A stretch of DNA of 64,000 nucleotides, from the NCBI GenBank assembly GCA_030068075.1, contig CM057844.1:13314001-13378000 (forward strand), given 5' to 3'. The position numbers were made by a program, and so were the translations under genes. Under the pieces are notes generated by a model that saw nothing but the letters and a program-made list of their open reading frames with translations, did no database searches and had not been told where the DNA came from. Source of the stretch: Paguma larvata (taxonomy: Eukaryota > Chordata > Mammalia > Carnivora > Viverridae). This document shows, in pieces, positions 1-10,539 of this stretch; the first letter of the stretch is position 1, and the number at the start of each line of letters is the position of its first letter.

Positions 1-2130
1 ATTCTTAAATGCTAGAGACTCACGAGTCTCCCTCAAACTTCTCTCTGGTATTGCTAAAATAAATCATACAGAACACATCCCATTTATTCATTCTCCTTTC
101 CCTCATGTCTTCGTAGCAGGCCTTTTAAGGATCTGAGAGTCTTTTTAAGTGCTGCCTCCTCCCAGTTTTGCTCTCTGACAGATGTTGATTTTAATGATTC
201 CCCTGTCTTAGGTTTCAAAACCATCAGGGTGTTTGTTCCTGTAAGTAAAAATTAAACTGGAGTAAAACTTGTTTTATTTCAGAGAGATGTAGGGAGGAGT
301 TAAGAAGGCCCACCTACAATGTTATTAAGATGAAGAAGATAATATGTGCACAGAGGCATGCACCCTACCTTTTACCACCTTCAGTAGAATCCACTCACAC
401 TTTTGCTTATACAGTCATACACTTATATTTTCTTTCAGTTCCCCTAAGTGCTTAACTCAGTCCTGAGCACAGAGTAAGCACTTAATACACTTTTGCTGAT
501 GTGAATTGAAGGCCTGGGGTATTTCCTACAGATTAAGCAATTTTGACACCATAATCCCTAAATAATTCCCAGGAAGTGCCTTGCACAATGGTTTCTATTG
601 CAGGCACATTAGGGCTCTTGATTCCTGTCTTTTGCTATTTGTTTCTGGTTCATGTGTCAAGCCACTCACTCACTACCTCTTGGTTTGATTCTTTAGACAG
701 TCAAAAGAAAATGAGTGATAACTGCAGGGCAGGGCATTTTTATTCTCTATGTCTCAGAAACTAGATACAAAGCTCAGAATATTTTTCCACTTTGCCAAGT
801 AATATAATGATTATCGCCTACAAATATTTGGAGAGAGGTGGTCAAATGCAGTAAGAAAAGATGAAGGTACTTTCGATAGAAAGGAAACAGTTCCAATTCT
901 GAGGCCTACTCTGAGTATGGGGAAATGTGAGTGAAATATTATAGCAGCAACAGGAATGGTTATTGAACTGTGAAAAGCATTTGCTACATAAAGAGGGCCT
1001 TAATTCCTTTGATGTTATCAGGGAGGGATGTATTAGGTTCTGCAAAGCAAGTGGCAATGATCAGCAAATGCATTTTTTAAATGTTCTTCTCCTTTAATAT
1101 CAGATGACTATAACTTAATCTCCAGTTTGTGGGTTATTCTTCTTATCCCTCCCCTCAAAAGAGGGTGTGGTCAAGGTAATTAAGAAGACCAATTAAGAAG
1201 GCCATTTTAATTTCTGGAATGAGTTACCATCTCACTCTTACTTTTCTGTTGCTTTTGTTTTTGTGAGAAACATAAATTTAAACATTGTGATCTCTGAAGT
1301 AACAAAGAATTATGTATAAATTACAACTCTATTAATCAAAATAGAAGATTATCGTATTTGATAATCATATACGAAAATGTCCATATAAATTTGTATTTAC
1401 TTTCCAAACAGTTCTCTAGAACCAAATTGGAAATCTTTTAAAAAATTATGTTATAAAAGTAAAGGCATGGAAAATCGCATTTGATTTTGAAAGAGCAAAA
1501 ACATTTTTTAAGTAAAAAATTATTCCATTTTTTGTACTTTAATTTGGGATAAAGATAGAGTCACTGGGGAAAAAATCAAAACATTTTACTTATTCCCAGT
1601 TTCAACTGGTAAAATTCAAAATGGTGCTTTGTGTGACAGCTAAAAGGAAAATTGATTTAATAGGCTAAAATCACCAGTTGGACAGAATTTGTAACATGAG
1701 CAATATGGAAAGATCATGACAATACCAAGATAGCTAGTTTCAGACTATAGATTTGTTCTCAAAAAGACCATGTGATCTGTATTTACACCTTGGTAGGTGG
1801 GCACTAGAGGGATGCCAGGAATGTGCTTTTGCTAGAAAGCTCTGCTAACCAGGGGATTTAGAGAAGAAAGCAATTCCTATTTCTGTATCTTTCTTCTGCA
1901 ACTGTTTACAAATACTAGGAAGCTGTGATGTCTGTGTGTCTTATCGATGTGGCTGTAGGATGCAGATTCTGTTTATAAATTCACCCATCCTCTACCCATT
2001 AAGCCATGTTGTTTAGGTCAGAGCCTGATTCTTGTCCAGTCTATCACTGACTGACATTAGAAATTGACACAGAAAATATCCCAAACATAGGTATTTGTCT
2101 GGAGTCACCTTAATACCATAAATTATATCG
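1..2130. other. Unique AT-rich sequence, no gene recognised
   Basis: No frame here encodes a recognisable protein; the open frames are short and low in complexity. One short stretch at about 430-512 (gcttaactcag, then gagcacagagtaagcacttaatac) resembles the 3' tail of a MIR or L2 element on the plus strand, but it is too short to be sure. The rest looks like single-copy intergenic or intronic DNA. Confidence 0.6.
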
Positions 2131-2139
2131 GCTTACATT

Positions 2140-2960
2140 CAGGTTTAGCATCCCCTGTCAGTTTCCGTTGGAACTTTCAACTCCCCCCTGATTCTGACCC
2201 ACCGGGCTAATGCATGATCTTCCTTCCCCAAAGCCTGGGAGAATGAGGAAAGGCTGGCATTTGATAAAAGCCCATTACCATTCAAGAGAGGGGAAAAAGA
2301 GAGAGAACAGAGCTGGAGCCACCCCATACCACGACCAGCAGTTGTTGGGTTTAAAATTTCACGTTGGCCTCTTTCTTATTAGACTGCCTAAGCTGGCATC
2401 AAGGGGCTATCGACTGTCAAAACAGCAGCCAGAGAAACAATCGACAAAGCCATCCCTTGAGAATGTTGAGTAAACTGGGGAAAATACTGTCAAAGGAGTT
2501 AATGTGCAAGCTGGCACCCAATGCCAGACCCAGCGTGAGAACCACTTACGTGGTAATTGTCCCTCCGGGTGTCCCTCGGCTCTGTCAAACACTGCCCCAG
2601 GCTTGCCTTTCAGCACAGGAACTGATCTCTTTTTGACAAACTGAAATACACACCCACCCTAAAGCCCTACCAGCTGAGGGTGGGGAATGCAGGTGGGAAA
2701 GCAGGCAATTCTCTCGCAACCGGCAGGGAGTTCAGTTTCGCCAGACTCCCCTAGGGTCGGGCGAGCTGGGCCAACTGTTTCTGGGAAAGCTTGGGTGATA
2801 TTTGTGTGCAGTCCTGGACTCAAGGGGAGATAAAGCCAGACACCAGCTGAGTCTCACAAACCCCTTACACCCAATCCATCTACAGTCGGAGCTCCTCAAT
2901 ACCAAAGCCCCACACCTCCTTTGTGGCATTTAGAATATGCTTAACCCTAAAGAAGTGAGA
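2140..2960. promoter_or_regulatory. Candidate conserved non-coding element (possible enhancer)
   Basis: This block is visibly richer in G and C than its flanks, free of any repeat I recognise, and not coding: all frames are broken and no splice-bounded frame runs through it. It carries clustered motifs of the kind bound by developmental factors, such as tttgataaaag near 2260, actgtcaaaacagcag near 2413, aaacaatcgacaaag near 2436 (SOX-like ACAAT core) and ctgtcaaaggagttaatg near 2488 (TGACAG-like core on the other strand). Conservation cannot be seen in one sequence, so the enhancer reading is inference. Confidence 0.3.
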
Positions 2961-3159
2961 TCCTGTGGTCAGAACCAAAGAGGGTGCATTGCAGCACCAA
3001 CTCTTAGGGCCTAGTGACAGGGCTTGCTGAAACAGCGTGAAATATTTTCACTAAGTAACAGCGAAAAAACGATGTGTCACTGTAATTACAAAGGTCAGAA
3101 ATAAGCAATTCGAAATAATAGGATTGGATAGGAAAACAGTAATTCCAAGAGAGGGCGGG

Positions 3160-3190
<31 letters not shown>

Positions 3191-3196
3191 GTTTTT
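3160..3196. repeat. (TTTTG)n simple repeat
   Basis: Seven or so consecutive TTTTG units ending in a T-rich tail. On the minus strand this is a (CAAAA)n tract, a form often left by an A-rich retroposon tail, but no SINE or L1 body adjoins it. Confidence 0.9.
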
Positions 3197-3299
3197 ATAT
3201 CGAGAGACACCTGTTTCAAATTCGAGCTGATGCCTAGACCGCAGAATCCCTTAACATTTTGGAAATCATATCAGTTCACTACTCTGCCAAGTTCTCCAG

Positions 3300-3710
3300 T
3301 CACCCAAAAGAATGAGGAATTAGGGTTTATAAATATAAATTAATAAAACTTGTGAAAAAAAGCCACCTGGAAATAATTTTGAACAAACAGTGTATGGTTG
3401 AACATAAAAAAGTAACTAAGACACCCAAAACAAAAATAAATGCAGGTTATAAATAGGCCAATAAAAAATGTCTAATAAATATGGATAGTTAATTAGATCA
3501 TTACTGATTTAAAAGCTATAAGTAAAAAGAGCAATGCCGTGTTTTTTGCTTTAATCAGCAAATTTAAAAATGATAATGCCAAATGCAATTCATAAAATAA
3601 GATTAATGGAAATCTATATTGCTGCAAACCATTGGAAAAGCACTTTGATGGTAGGAGTCAAAAATGTTAAAAATACTTGTATAGTTGTACCCAGTCATTC
3701 CACTATGAAG
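3300..3710 (+). mobile_element. Probable ancient L1 fragment (ORF2 3' region)
   Basis: The order ttgctgcaaaccattggaaaag, a short spacer, then gtacccagtcattccacta (3620-3705) parallels the part of L1 ORF2 that reads through the C-terminal cysteine region in old mammalian L1 copies (gtttggaaaa ... gacccagcaattccac). It is heavily diverged, has no usable frame, and its ends cannot be set. The stretch 3710-3890 downstream is of unknown origin. Confidence 0.4.
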
Positions 3711-4038
3711 ATGGGTCTTCCCTTCTGGTCCCTGCCATTGTGCAGTGTGGAACCAAGTGTACGGGGTGGTCCCTCTGTGTCTGGACCACTCATAATCTTG
3801 ATCTTCCATCTTCCAGTCAAAAGACACTGGTACATAATTCAGGAGCATTCACTTACTTCTATAGAAATCTAGACCTTGTGTAGGTAGGTACAGGGAGGGG
3901 CCAATACGTGGCATTTATTCTTCTTATATTTTTCCCAAGCATCATTCATCATTCTATTGGCCTTTTTGTTGTTCATTTTTCCTCTTTTGGGGTTGTTAAG
4001 GACTCAATATCATTGGCAATGCAGATTCCTTTTTAATT

Positions 4039-4099
4039 TCTTCCTTTCTTCCTCTCTTCCTTCCTTCCTTCCTTCCTTCTTCCCTCCCTCCCTCTCTCC

Positions 4100-4178
<79 letters not shown>

Positions 4179-4180
4179 TC
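4039..4180. repeat. Compound polypyrimidine microsatellite (TTCC)n(CCCT)n(CT)n(TTTC)n
   Basis: About 140 bases of uninterrupted pyrimidine on the plus strand, passing from TTCC units through CCTC and CT units into about seventeen TTTC units. Such strictly strand-asymmetric tracts can adopt triplex (H-DNA) forms and are typically length-polymorphic. It makes a spurious Ser/Phe/Leu-rich open frame that is not a gene. Confidence 0.95.
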
Positions 4181-5005
4181 ATGTGATAACCAAAGAGCAA
4201 TTAGAGGGGAAAATGCCTTTATTTTATCAAAAATATTTTCACATTGTTCTTTTCTAGATTTTCTAAATTTTTAGCACAGATTATTTTTTTTGCCATTAGG
4301 AAAACAAATTTAAATTATTTCACAATATAAATAAATTTACAATTTGTATTTTGGGTAAAAACTAAGGTAGTTACATACATTTTTAAAGTCTTTTCCAAAT
4401 AACAATGGAGAAAGAAATTAATTATAGCAAGACATGAGCTATATCTATCAAAGCTCTGATAAAGTCATATCAGAAGTTCAGTAAAAATGCTTTCATTGAA
4501 GATGAAGTTTGAAATGCTACTGGAGCTCACATTGCTGTTTTCTTATTCATGTTATAAATGTTACAAGAAAGCCTTTCTTAAAAAAAATTGTCTTGTAGAT
4601 AAGGAAAATCAATTAGAACTGATTTTCAATAGGTCTTCTATAAAACAGCATCATTCAGTGTTTCTATCCAGAAATATTTTTCACCTCCTGTGAAGGTATG
4701 AAATCCCATGGTGGCTTTAGCATAGTTTTGTTAAGAAATGAAATCACCACAACATTGTTCACATTTGCTTTAGTAGAAAATAGCAATGATGATCTCCATA
4801 TATATTAAAGCTGACTTTACTGGTTTGAACAGTGAAGTCTTGCACCCCAGGGTACTCTCAGTCCCAAATTGTTCTTATCTACCCCAGAGCTGAGTGGCTC
4901 AAAATAAAAGTCATCTTATCATTATATCTAATGACTCTGCAGTTAGAAATGTAAGCAGGGTTCCTCTAATTAAATTTCTACTTCATGTGATGATGCCCCT
5001 GGTGT
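4181..5005. other. Unique AT-rich sequence, nothing recognised
   Basis: No coding frame, tRNA, or clear repeat. A short frame at 4487-4693 (68 residues) has no recognisable motif and no start context, and is treated as chance. Confidence 0.6.
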
Positions 5006-5009
5006 CACT

Positions 5010-5385
5010 CTTGGTATTGAGCAGGTGGTTGGTCTGTTCTGGAGGGTCTAGAATGGCTTCATTCCTATGAATGGCATATCAGTGAGGATGGTTGAAAGGT
5101 GGGCCCCTATCCGTCTCTGTATAATCTCTTATACTCTCCAGGTCTTCTTTTCAGCAGTGTAGTTAGACTTCTTACCTGGTGGCTCAAGGGTTCAGGGCTC
5201 TGAGTGCAGACAGACAGGAAGTTGAAGCTAATGGACAGGAAGCTTGTCTTCTAAAATCTGGGCCAGAAAACTGCTGGTGTCACTTCCAGTGTATTGTGTT
5301 GGTCAGTAGTTACAAAGCCTGGCCAGAGTCAAGGGAACAGAAGGAATATTGGATATATTTCTCAATGGGAGGAGTGTAAAAGAAC
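5010..5385 (-). mobile_element. Ancient LTR-like fossil (probable ERVL/MaLR type), minus strand
   Basis: Non-coding. It resembles the better preserved element at 5895-6420: both have a tctagaatgg/tctggaatgg plus ttcattc block in the left half and a region like ttacaaagcctggccagagtcaag near the right end, which matches the old LTR motif gccaaagcaagtcacatggccagcccagattcaagg remembered from mammalian repeats. Subfamily is not assigned. Left boundary is uncertain. Confidence 0.45.
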
Positions 5386-5461
5386 TTGAGATTGACTTTA
5401 AACCACAAAACAGATATTGTGTTTTAATATAGTAACTGCAAGCTATAGTTTAATTTGTCAA

Positions 5462-5560
5462 AATAAAATAAATTATTCTCATTTTGTAGTTGAAAAAACT
5501 GAGCCTCAGAGAAGTTGAATAATTTTCTCAGATCACACAACTAATATCAGAGCTCAGGTA
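5462..5560 (-). repeat. MIR fragment, minus strand
   Basis: The sequence attctcattttgtagttg, then aaactgagcctcagagaag, then cagatcacacaactaat follows the reverse complement of the MIR core (cattttacagatgaggaaactgaggc ... aggtcacacagctagtaa). MIRs are tRNA-derived SINEs that spread before the placental radiation; this one is inert. Confidence 0.75.
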
Positions 5561-5894
5561 AAGTTTAGGTTGGTCTATGAAAATAATGCCTTTTTCTCTA
5601 TGCCATACTGGTCACAGAGAAGCATTTCATTGTGTATTCACAGATGGGAATCCTCTGTGTATTGAGTACATGGATGTATTGTGTACATCCATGGGAAAGG
5701 CAGATGATGAGTGGAGACTCCTCTCCCATGCTTGTGATAGAAAAATGGGAGAATTTTCTAGCAGAGATTTTAATTCCCCATCTACCAAAGCACATGGGAT
5801 GCAACAAAAGACCATTGGGCTATTTCATGAGGTGTCAGGTTACTCATGAGGTCTGCCAAAGAGTATGTGGAAGGTTGCAACGATTAGTTCTGTA

Positions 5895-6420
5895 TCCGCT
5901 TCTGCTGTATAACAAAGCACCCCAGAACTTAGTTGCCTGAACAACTCTTCCAGTCTCAGTAGCCTTGGCTACCCATGGTTGGGTTTCCACATGTGTCTGT
6001 GTCAACCTGCTGGCTTAACAGGTCTGGAATGGTTTCATTCACATGTCTTGTGGTTGGCAGGCATTTGCCAGGGGCTGGGCAACTCTTGGCTGGTAAGCCT
6101 TGCTTCTCTTACACATGACTTTTTATCCACCAACAAGTGAAATCAGGTTTGTTCATGTGGAAGCTTCAGCATGTCAAGAGTAACAGTGTGTGAGGCTTCC
6201 TGGTATGGAGGCTCAGCACTCACACAACATTGTTTCCTTTGAATTCTATTGGCCAAAGCAAGTCAGAAGGCCAGCTCAGTTTCAAGCAGTGGCGAAACAG
6301 ACTTTGCCCCTCTTGATAAAAGAATTGAAAAATCCCATTGAAAGAGTCTGGATACAGAGAGAAGAATAACTACAGGCATCTTTGCAATTCTAAAACAAGA
6401 TGAATTGGTTGATATCTTCT
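5895..6420 (-). mobile_element. Ancient LTR-like fossil (probable ERVL/MaLR type), minus strand
   Basis: It opens with tgctgtataacaaagcacc followed by agaacttagttgcc. This is the reverse complement of an old LTR 3' end (ggcaactaagttctggggtg ... ttatacagca), a pattern shared with the plus-strand copy at 57680-57977. Inside are attctattggccaaagcaag near 6247 and ttgcccctcttgata near 6304, both typical of such LTRs in reverse. No internal retroviral coding sequence is attached, so it is a solo-LTR fossil. The exact subfamily is not assigned. Confidence 0.6.
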
Positions 6421-6779
6421 ACACTATTTAGAGCACAGCCAGTTGCAGACCCCCACAACCCTGATGAAATGGCTTAAATTAAATTGTGGGCATTGTGAAT
6501 TCAACCAGAAACCCTATCCAGATAAATAAGTTCTAACAAAATCAGTAATTCCAAACGGTATTTCGAAGTACCTCACATCCTCACAATCCACAATTTTAAC
6601 TTATTGTGGTCCACTGTAAGGATTACACTGAATGTGTAAGGAAGGGCCTTCCCCCCACCCACTGCTACCCCAGGGCTGTTTACAGCTGGACGCTACTGGA
6701 AATTAAGTAATATTTCTTAGATACACACATCAATATTCTTTAGTAAAATCAGGAAAAGAAAGAAAAAAGCCACGTGAAT

Positions 6780-7125
6780 TAAAACTATACAGCATAGTCT
6801 CACAAAGTCCACCTATTCGTGGAAACATATGGTATCTGTCTTTTTCTGACTGACTTATTTCACTTAACATAATATCCTCCAGTTCCATCCATGTAAAAAG
6901 ACACAGAGAGGGAGGGAGATAAAACATAAGAGACTCTCAAAGACTAAGAACAAACTGAGGTTAAGTGGGGTAAGGGAGGGGGGAGAGGGGATGACGGGCA
7001 TTAAAGAGGGCACATGTTGGGATGAACACTGGGTGTTATATGTAAACCAATTTGAAAATAAACTATTATAAAAAAATTAAAATTAAAAAAATAAAATAAA
7101 TAAATAAAAAAATAAAACTATACAG
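6780..7125. mobile_element. Truncated carnivore L1 inverted by twin priming, with target-site duplications
   Basis: Two pieces of the L1 3' end lie head to head. Bases 6793-6900 are the reverse complement of the end of ORF2 and the start of the 3' UTR (cacttaacataatatcctcc, agttccatcc). Bases 6901-7110 continue in the forward sense: acataagagactctcaaaga, gaacaaactgagg, gatgaacactgggtgttata, then an A-rich tail with AATAAA-like repeats. The whole is flanked by direct repeats taaaactatacag at 6780-6792 and 7113-7125. An inverted 5' part joined to a normal 3' tail is the hallmark of twin priming during target-primed reverse transcription. Confidence 0.85.
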
Positions 7126-7234
7126 TAGGAATGGAGTAACAAACTTTGATTCCCCAAAACAGTCCAAGAATATTCCTTATGTTTTAATAACTGCCATAGG
7201 ATTCACATTTGAACTTAAATAGTGAAATAGATAT

Positions 7235-7394
7235 ATTGAGTGCATTGTAAGTGCTCAGTACTATACCAGGCACTTGATATATTCCTTATCATTTAATCCT
7301 CACTGTAAATTTATCACTCATCAATGAACATTAGCATCTTCGTTATTCATGTGAGGTGATTGGAACTTAAAATATATGGTAGATTGCTCAAGAT
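7235..7394 (-). repeat. MIR, minus strand, left part of a split copy
   Basis: The run ttgagtgcattgtaagtgct, ctataccaggcactt, cttatcatttaatcctcactg follows the reverse complement of MIR (gagcacttactatgtgccaggcact ... catttaatcctcacaa). The copy breaks off near 7394, and the missing right end (gagctgggagtcaagccc) reappears at about 7745, beyond the LTR-like element. Together they look like one MIR interrupted by a later insertion. Confidence 0.65.
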
Positions 7395-7733
7395 TTCTCT
7401 TTGTTTGTTAAGAGGTAGGGTCACCATCCCTTAAATCTTGGCTCTACCATGTGACTTGCTTTGATTCAAGGATATTAGTAAAGTGATGCATGCAGAAGAT
7501 TGAGACATACTTTGACATTAGGGCTTTTTTCCTACTACCCTTGAGATCCCAAGGCACCATATGTATAAGCCCAAGCTGCCCTGCTGAAAGATGGGAGACT
7601 GCATGGCAGAAATTCAAGATGAATACTAGCTGAGAGTCCACCAGCCCTTGGCCAATCACCTATTAACTTCCAGGCATGTGTCGGAGGTCATCCTGATCAT
7701 GCATCCTCCAGCCAGCTTCCAGCTGTCCCAAGC
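7395..7733 (+). mobile_element. LTR-like fossil (probable MaLR type) inserted in a MIR
   Basis: The segment tctaccatgtgacttgcttt near 7442, followed by a region on falling transcript-like sense (caaggcaccatatgtataag, cagcttccagctgtcccaag), parallels MLT1-like LTRs (gatgtgacttgctttggccaatg). It has no coding potential. The flanks are the two halves of a minus-strand MIR, which sets its approximate ends. Subfamily is not assigned. Confidence 0.45.
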
Positions 7734-7734
7734 T

Positions 7735-7795
7735 AGTGGGACCAGAGCTGGGAGTCAAGCCCGTGTTCTCACATTCCAAAGTTTATATCCTTAAT
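7735..7795 (-). repeat. MIR, minus strand, right part of the split copy
   Basis: Bases gctagtgggaccagagctgg then gagtcaagcccgtgttctc match the reverse complement of the MIR 5' half (gctagtaagtggcagagctgggattcgaacccaggtctgt). It continues the copy that breaks at 7394. Confidence 0.55.
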
Positions 7796-7997
7796 AGTAA
7801 TACTGTACTGACTTCTCTAAAATGTAGAGTGTTTCTCAGGTTTATAAGGCTGATAGTCGTTAAAGTGTCTACAAAGAATGCTTGGCATACAAGGAAGTAC
7901 AGGCAGAAATTTCTTTTGCATATGAACCCCAAGTGCCTTTACACACACCAAGGACTTATGGAGTAACCCTCAGATAATAGAAACCCATGATGATATT

Positions 7998-8238
7998 AAA
8001 ATTGGGGTTTTTTTTAGCGTTTTTTTTTTTAATTTTATTTTTGAGAGACATAGAGACAGAGAGTGAGCAAGGGAAGGGCAGAGAGAGAGGGAGACACAGA
8101 ATCCAAAGCAGGCTCCAGGCTCCGAGCTGTCAGCACAGAGCCTGACGTGGGGCTCGAACTCACAGACCACAAGATCATGACCTGAGCCGAAGTCAGATGC
8201 CTAACCGACTGAGCCACCCAGGTGCCCCTAAAATTGGG
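7998..8238 (-). mobile_element. CanSINE (felid-type tRNA-derived SINE), minus strand
   Basis: Read on the minus strand, it starts with ggcacctgggtggctcagtc (the tRNA-derived head, ending at 8228). It then has the RNA polymerase III box region around gatcttgtggtctgtgagtt and cgagccccacgtc, a GA/TC-rich segment, and an A-rich tail at 8011-8045. Direct repeats taaaattggg at 7998-8007 and 8229-8238 flank it. Length and order are those of a full copy. It makes two spurious open frames that are not genes. CanSINEs move using L1 machinery. Confidence 0.95.
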
Positions 8239-8569
8239 TTTTTAAATGAAACCTTAAAAAGATAAAATTTCAAGTAGCAGGGACATAGATTTTGGAAAGG
8301 GGAAGAATAGAGGTAGAGAAACCAGAGGCAATAATCTAGGGGTGAATTAATGAAGTTGTAAGTCAAGACAGCAACTGTGAGATCAAGAGAGGAGGCATTT
8401 GCTGGAGTACAGGTCCAGCTGAGTCCAAGGCTCCCCAAAGGATAGATGGTTAGGTGAAAGGAATGAGAGAGGCACGAGATGCAGTCTGATCACCAAGCAG
8501 GCATCATCTCTCTCCTTCCTGCTGGTCTCAGTGTCTTTATTTAAAAGTAGTGACTTACATTACACCAAT

Positions 8570-8790
8570 GAGTGACTTCCCATCAGTAAGTCTAGTTTGA
8601 ACAATAATGTGTTTTTATCAGCAAAGCGGTGATTTCCTCAATCTTGCCGTTGTTTTCAAGTTAATTAGCATATAAATTTAAGGCAGGGGGAGAGAACAGG
8701 GCATTACCTAGGTCTGCCTATATTGATTATCTATAAACAGGCCAGGAGTCATTTTGCCTCTTCTTCCAACTACAATGGGGGAGGTGCAAC
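8570..8790. promoter_or_regulatory. Candidate conserved non-coding element
   Basis: Repeat-free sequence with a cluster of developmental-factor-like sites: gaacaataatgtg near 8599 (SOX-like), aagttaattagcatataaat near 8659 (homeobox and octamer-like), and ttgattatctataaac near 8723. No coding frame crosses it. The regulatory reading is inference from motif density and lack of repeats. Confidence 0.25.
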
Positions 8791-9460
8791 CCATCAGGCA
8801 AGGACTGAAATCTCAATGTTTGTCCTTTGCTTGTGAATGAATGAATTTACATAATAAGAGCCTAACGTTTACACAAATCACACCAATATTCAGCCAGCTC
8901 ATAACTGCTATCAATTTGTGCAACCCATTCCCAAGATGCAACTTTAAGATTACTACTGACCAGGCTACTCTTATTCAGATGTAATCCATAAAAGCATCAT
9001 GCCCCAGGTCCTTCCCTTTTATCTAAATGCCATAAAACAAAGGAGCATTACATTCCTTGGGACCAATGAGAGTAGCTCAAGAAATCCAAGCCTGAAAAAT
9101 AATTTAGAAGGAGGTAAGACTAGGCGCCATTTTGGCCAGTGGGAGCTTTGCTTCAACCTGCCTTTCCCACACAGGCAGGGGTCTCAACCTGTGAGCCCAA
9201 AATGGCTCCCAACAGGCATTAGGAGACAAATCTATGGGACATGATTGTTTAATACTCTGCCTTTAACTAGACAGTCACTTCAACTACCCTTTACTTGAAC
9301 TCTCATGGGGATCCCAACTTACACAAATACTAAGGTGAAATTTATTTGAATTTTAGAAGGAGAAAAAGAGAGAGAAGGAGACAGAAAGAGAAATGAAATA
9401 CAAGAGCCATCTGGTCTCATTTGAAAATCATTTGTCTGAAATCAGGAAATAGGAGTTTTG
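8791..9460. other. Unique sequence, nothing recognised
   Basis: No coding frame with recognisable content. A purine-rich patch lies at 9355-9400. The 81-residue frame at 8999-9244 lacks any domain or splice context. Confidence 0.5.
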
Positions 9461-9464
9461 ATCC

Positions 9465-9605
9465 CTCTCTGACATAATTTGCTTTGGCCTTGAATAAGTC
9501 ACTTAACTGCAACCCTCTGGCCTCAGTTTTCATCTCTGTCCAAAGGGAATCCTTTGAAGGATGGTGCTTGTTAAGGTTAAAAGCATTAATAAATTCAGTG
9601 TAGTA
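9465..9605 (+). repeat. MIR fragment, plus strand
   Basis: The run ttgaataagtcacttaactg, ctggcctcagttttcatctc, then ttaaaagcattaataaa follows the MIR core and 3' half (gggcaagtcacttaacctctctgagcctcagtttcctcatctg). Confidence 0.7.
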
Positions 9606-9894
9606 CCAATTTGTAAAATGGTTTTCTCTGTGAGTACTTCCCATGCCAAGGTACTTACAAGAGCAAAAACAGTTAAATGGAATTTACCAGAACTCTTTTC
9701 ATTAATTTTGCACATCCTGCCAACTCTTAGATTAATTAGAAATCTAGATTCTCTCTAGTGGCGTTTGGGAATTTAGTCTAAAGGCTGAATAACCTGATCT
9801 TGAGGAAACTGACATCTAAGAGAAATTTTGCTGGCCTCATAATGTAATGACCAAGATATTTAGAAGTGAATGGTCCCACCATTATCTTATACCT

Positions 9895-10120
9895 GTCAAA
9901 TCAAGATATGAATTTTGGTTTGAAATCCTAAGCCCATCTCTTAATAGTTGCATGATTGTGGGCAAACTACTTAACTAGTCTGTGTCAGTTTCCTTATCTG
10001 TAAAGTGGGGATATAATAATACCTATTTTATAGGGTTGCTGTGAAAATTAAATGAGCTTTACTATATGTTTGGTGCTTAACACATTGTCTGGCACACAGT
10101 AAATGCTGTATAAAAAGGTT
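9895..10120 (+). repeat. MIR, plus strand, nearly complete
   Basis: Well preserved: tgattgtgggcaaactactt, gtcagtttccttatctgtaa, gtggggatataataatacct, tagggttgctgtgaaaatta, aatgagct, then ttgtctggcacacagtaaat at the 3' end. This is the standard MIR order from the tRNA-derived part to the L2-like tail. Confidence 0.9.
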
Positions 10121-10539
10121 ACCAGTTAGTCTTATTACTAATTATTGTGAATGGAAACCTCTTCCTTCCCCTATGAGTTTAGAAAATGATGACAAATCTT
10201 TTATCATTGGCCTCAGTTTCTCTCTCTTACTGCCTAGTACTGCTGGTTCTTAGTTATCCCTGTCCTTGCTTCTTTGGATATTATCATAGTACCATATCAG
10301 ATGACATGATTCAATCTGATTCTTATAGGAAAGTGAATTCCAACGACCCAGAAATCATTATGGCCAAAGCTGCATTTCAGTCAAAGCAGCAGAACTTCTT
10401 GGACCGCTTCAGGGTTTTCACATAGATATGGTTACTCCAGATATGTGGGTTTCAAATATTTTTCAAGTAGTTTTATTTTCTAAACAGCAGAATCTGTCAA
10501 ATATAACACATATCTTATATTGAAAGAGTCCTATGTTCC

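Noticed and set aside
4039..4180. CRISPR-like or satellite array
   Set aside because: The repeats are short simple-sequence units without spacers, in a mammalian genome.
3957..4274. 105-codon Ser/Phe/Leu-rich frame that looks like a membrane protein
   Set aside because: It is a translation of the polypyrimidine microsatellite at 4039-4180.
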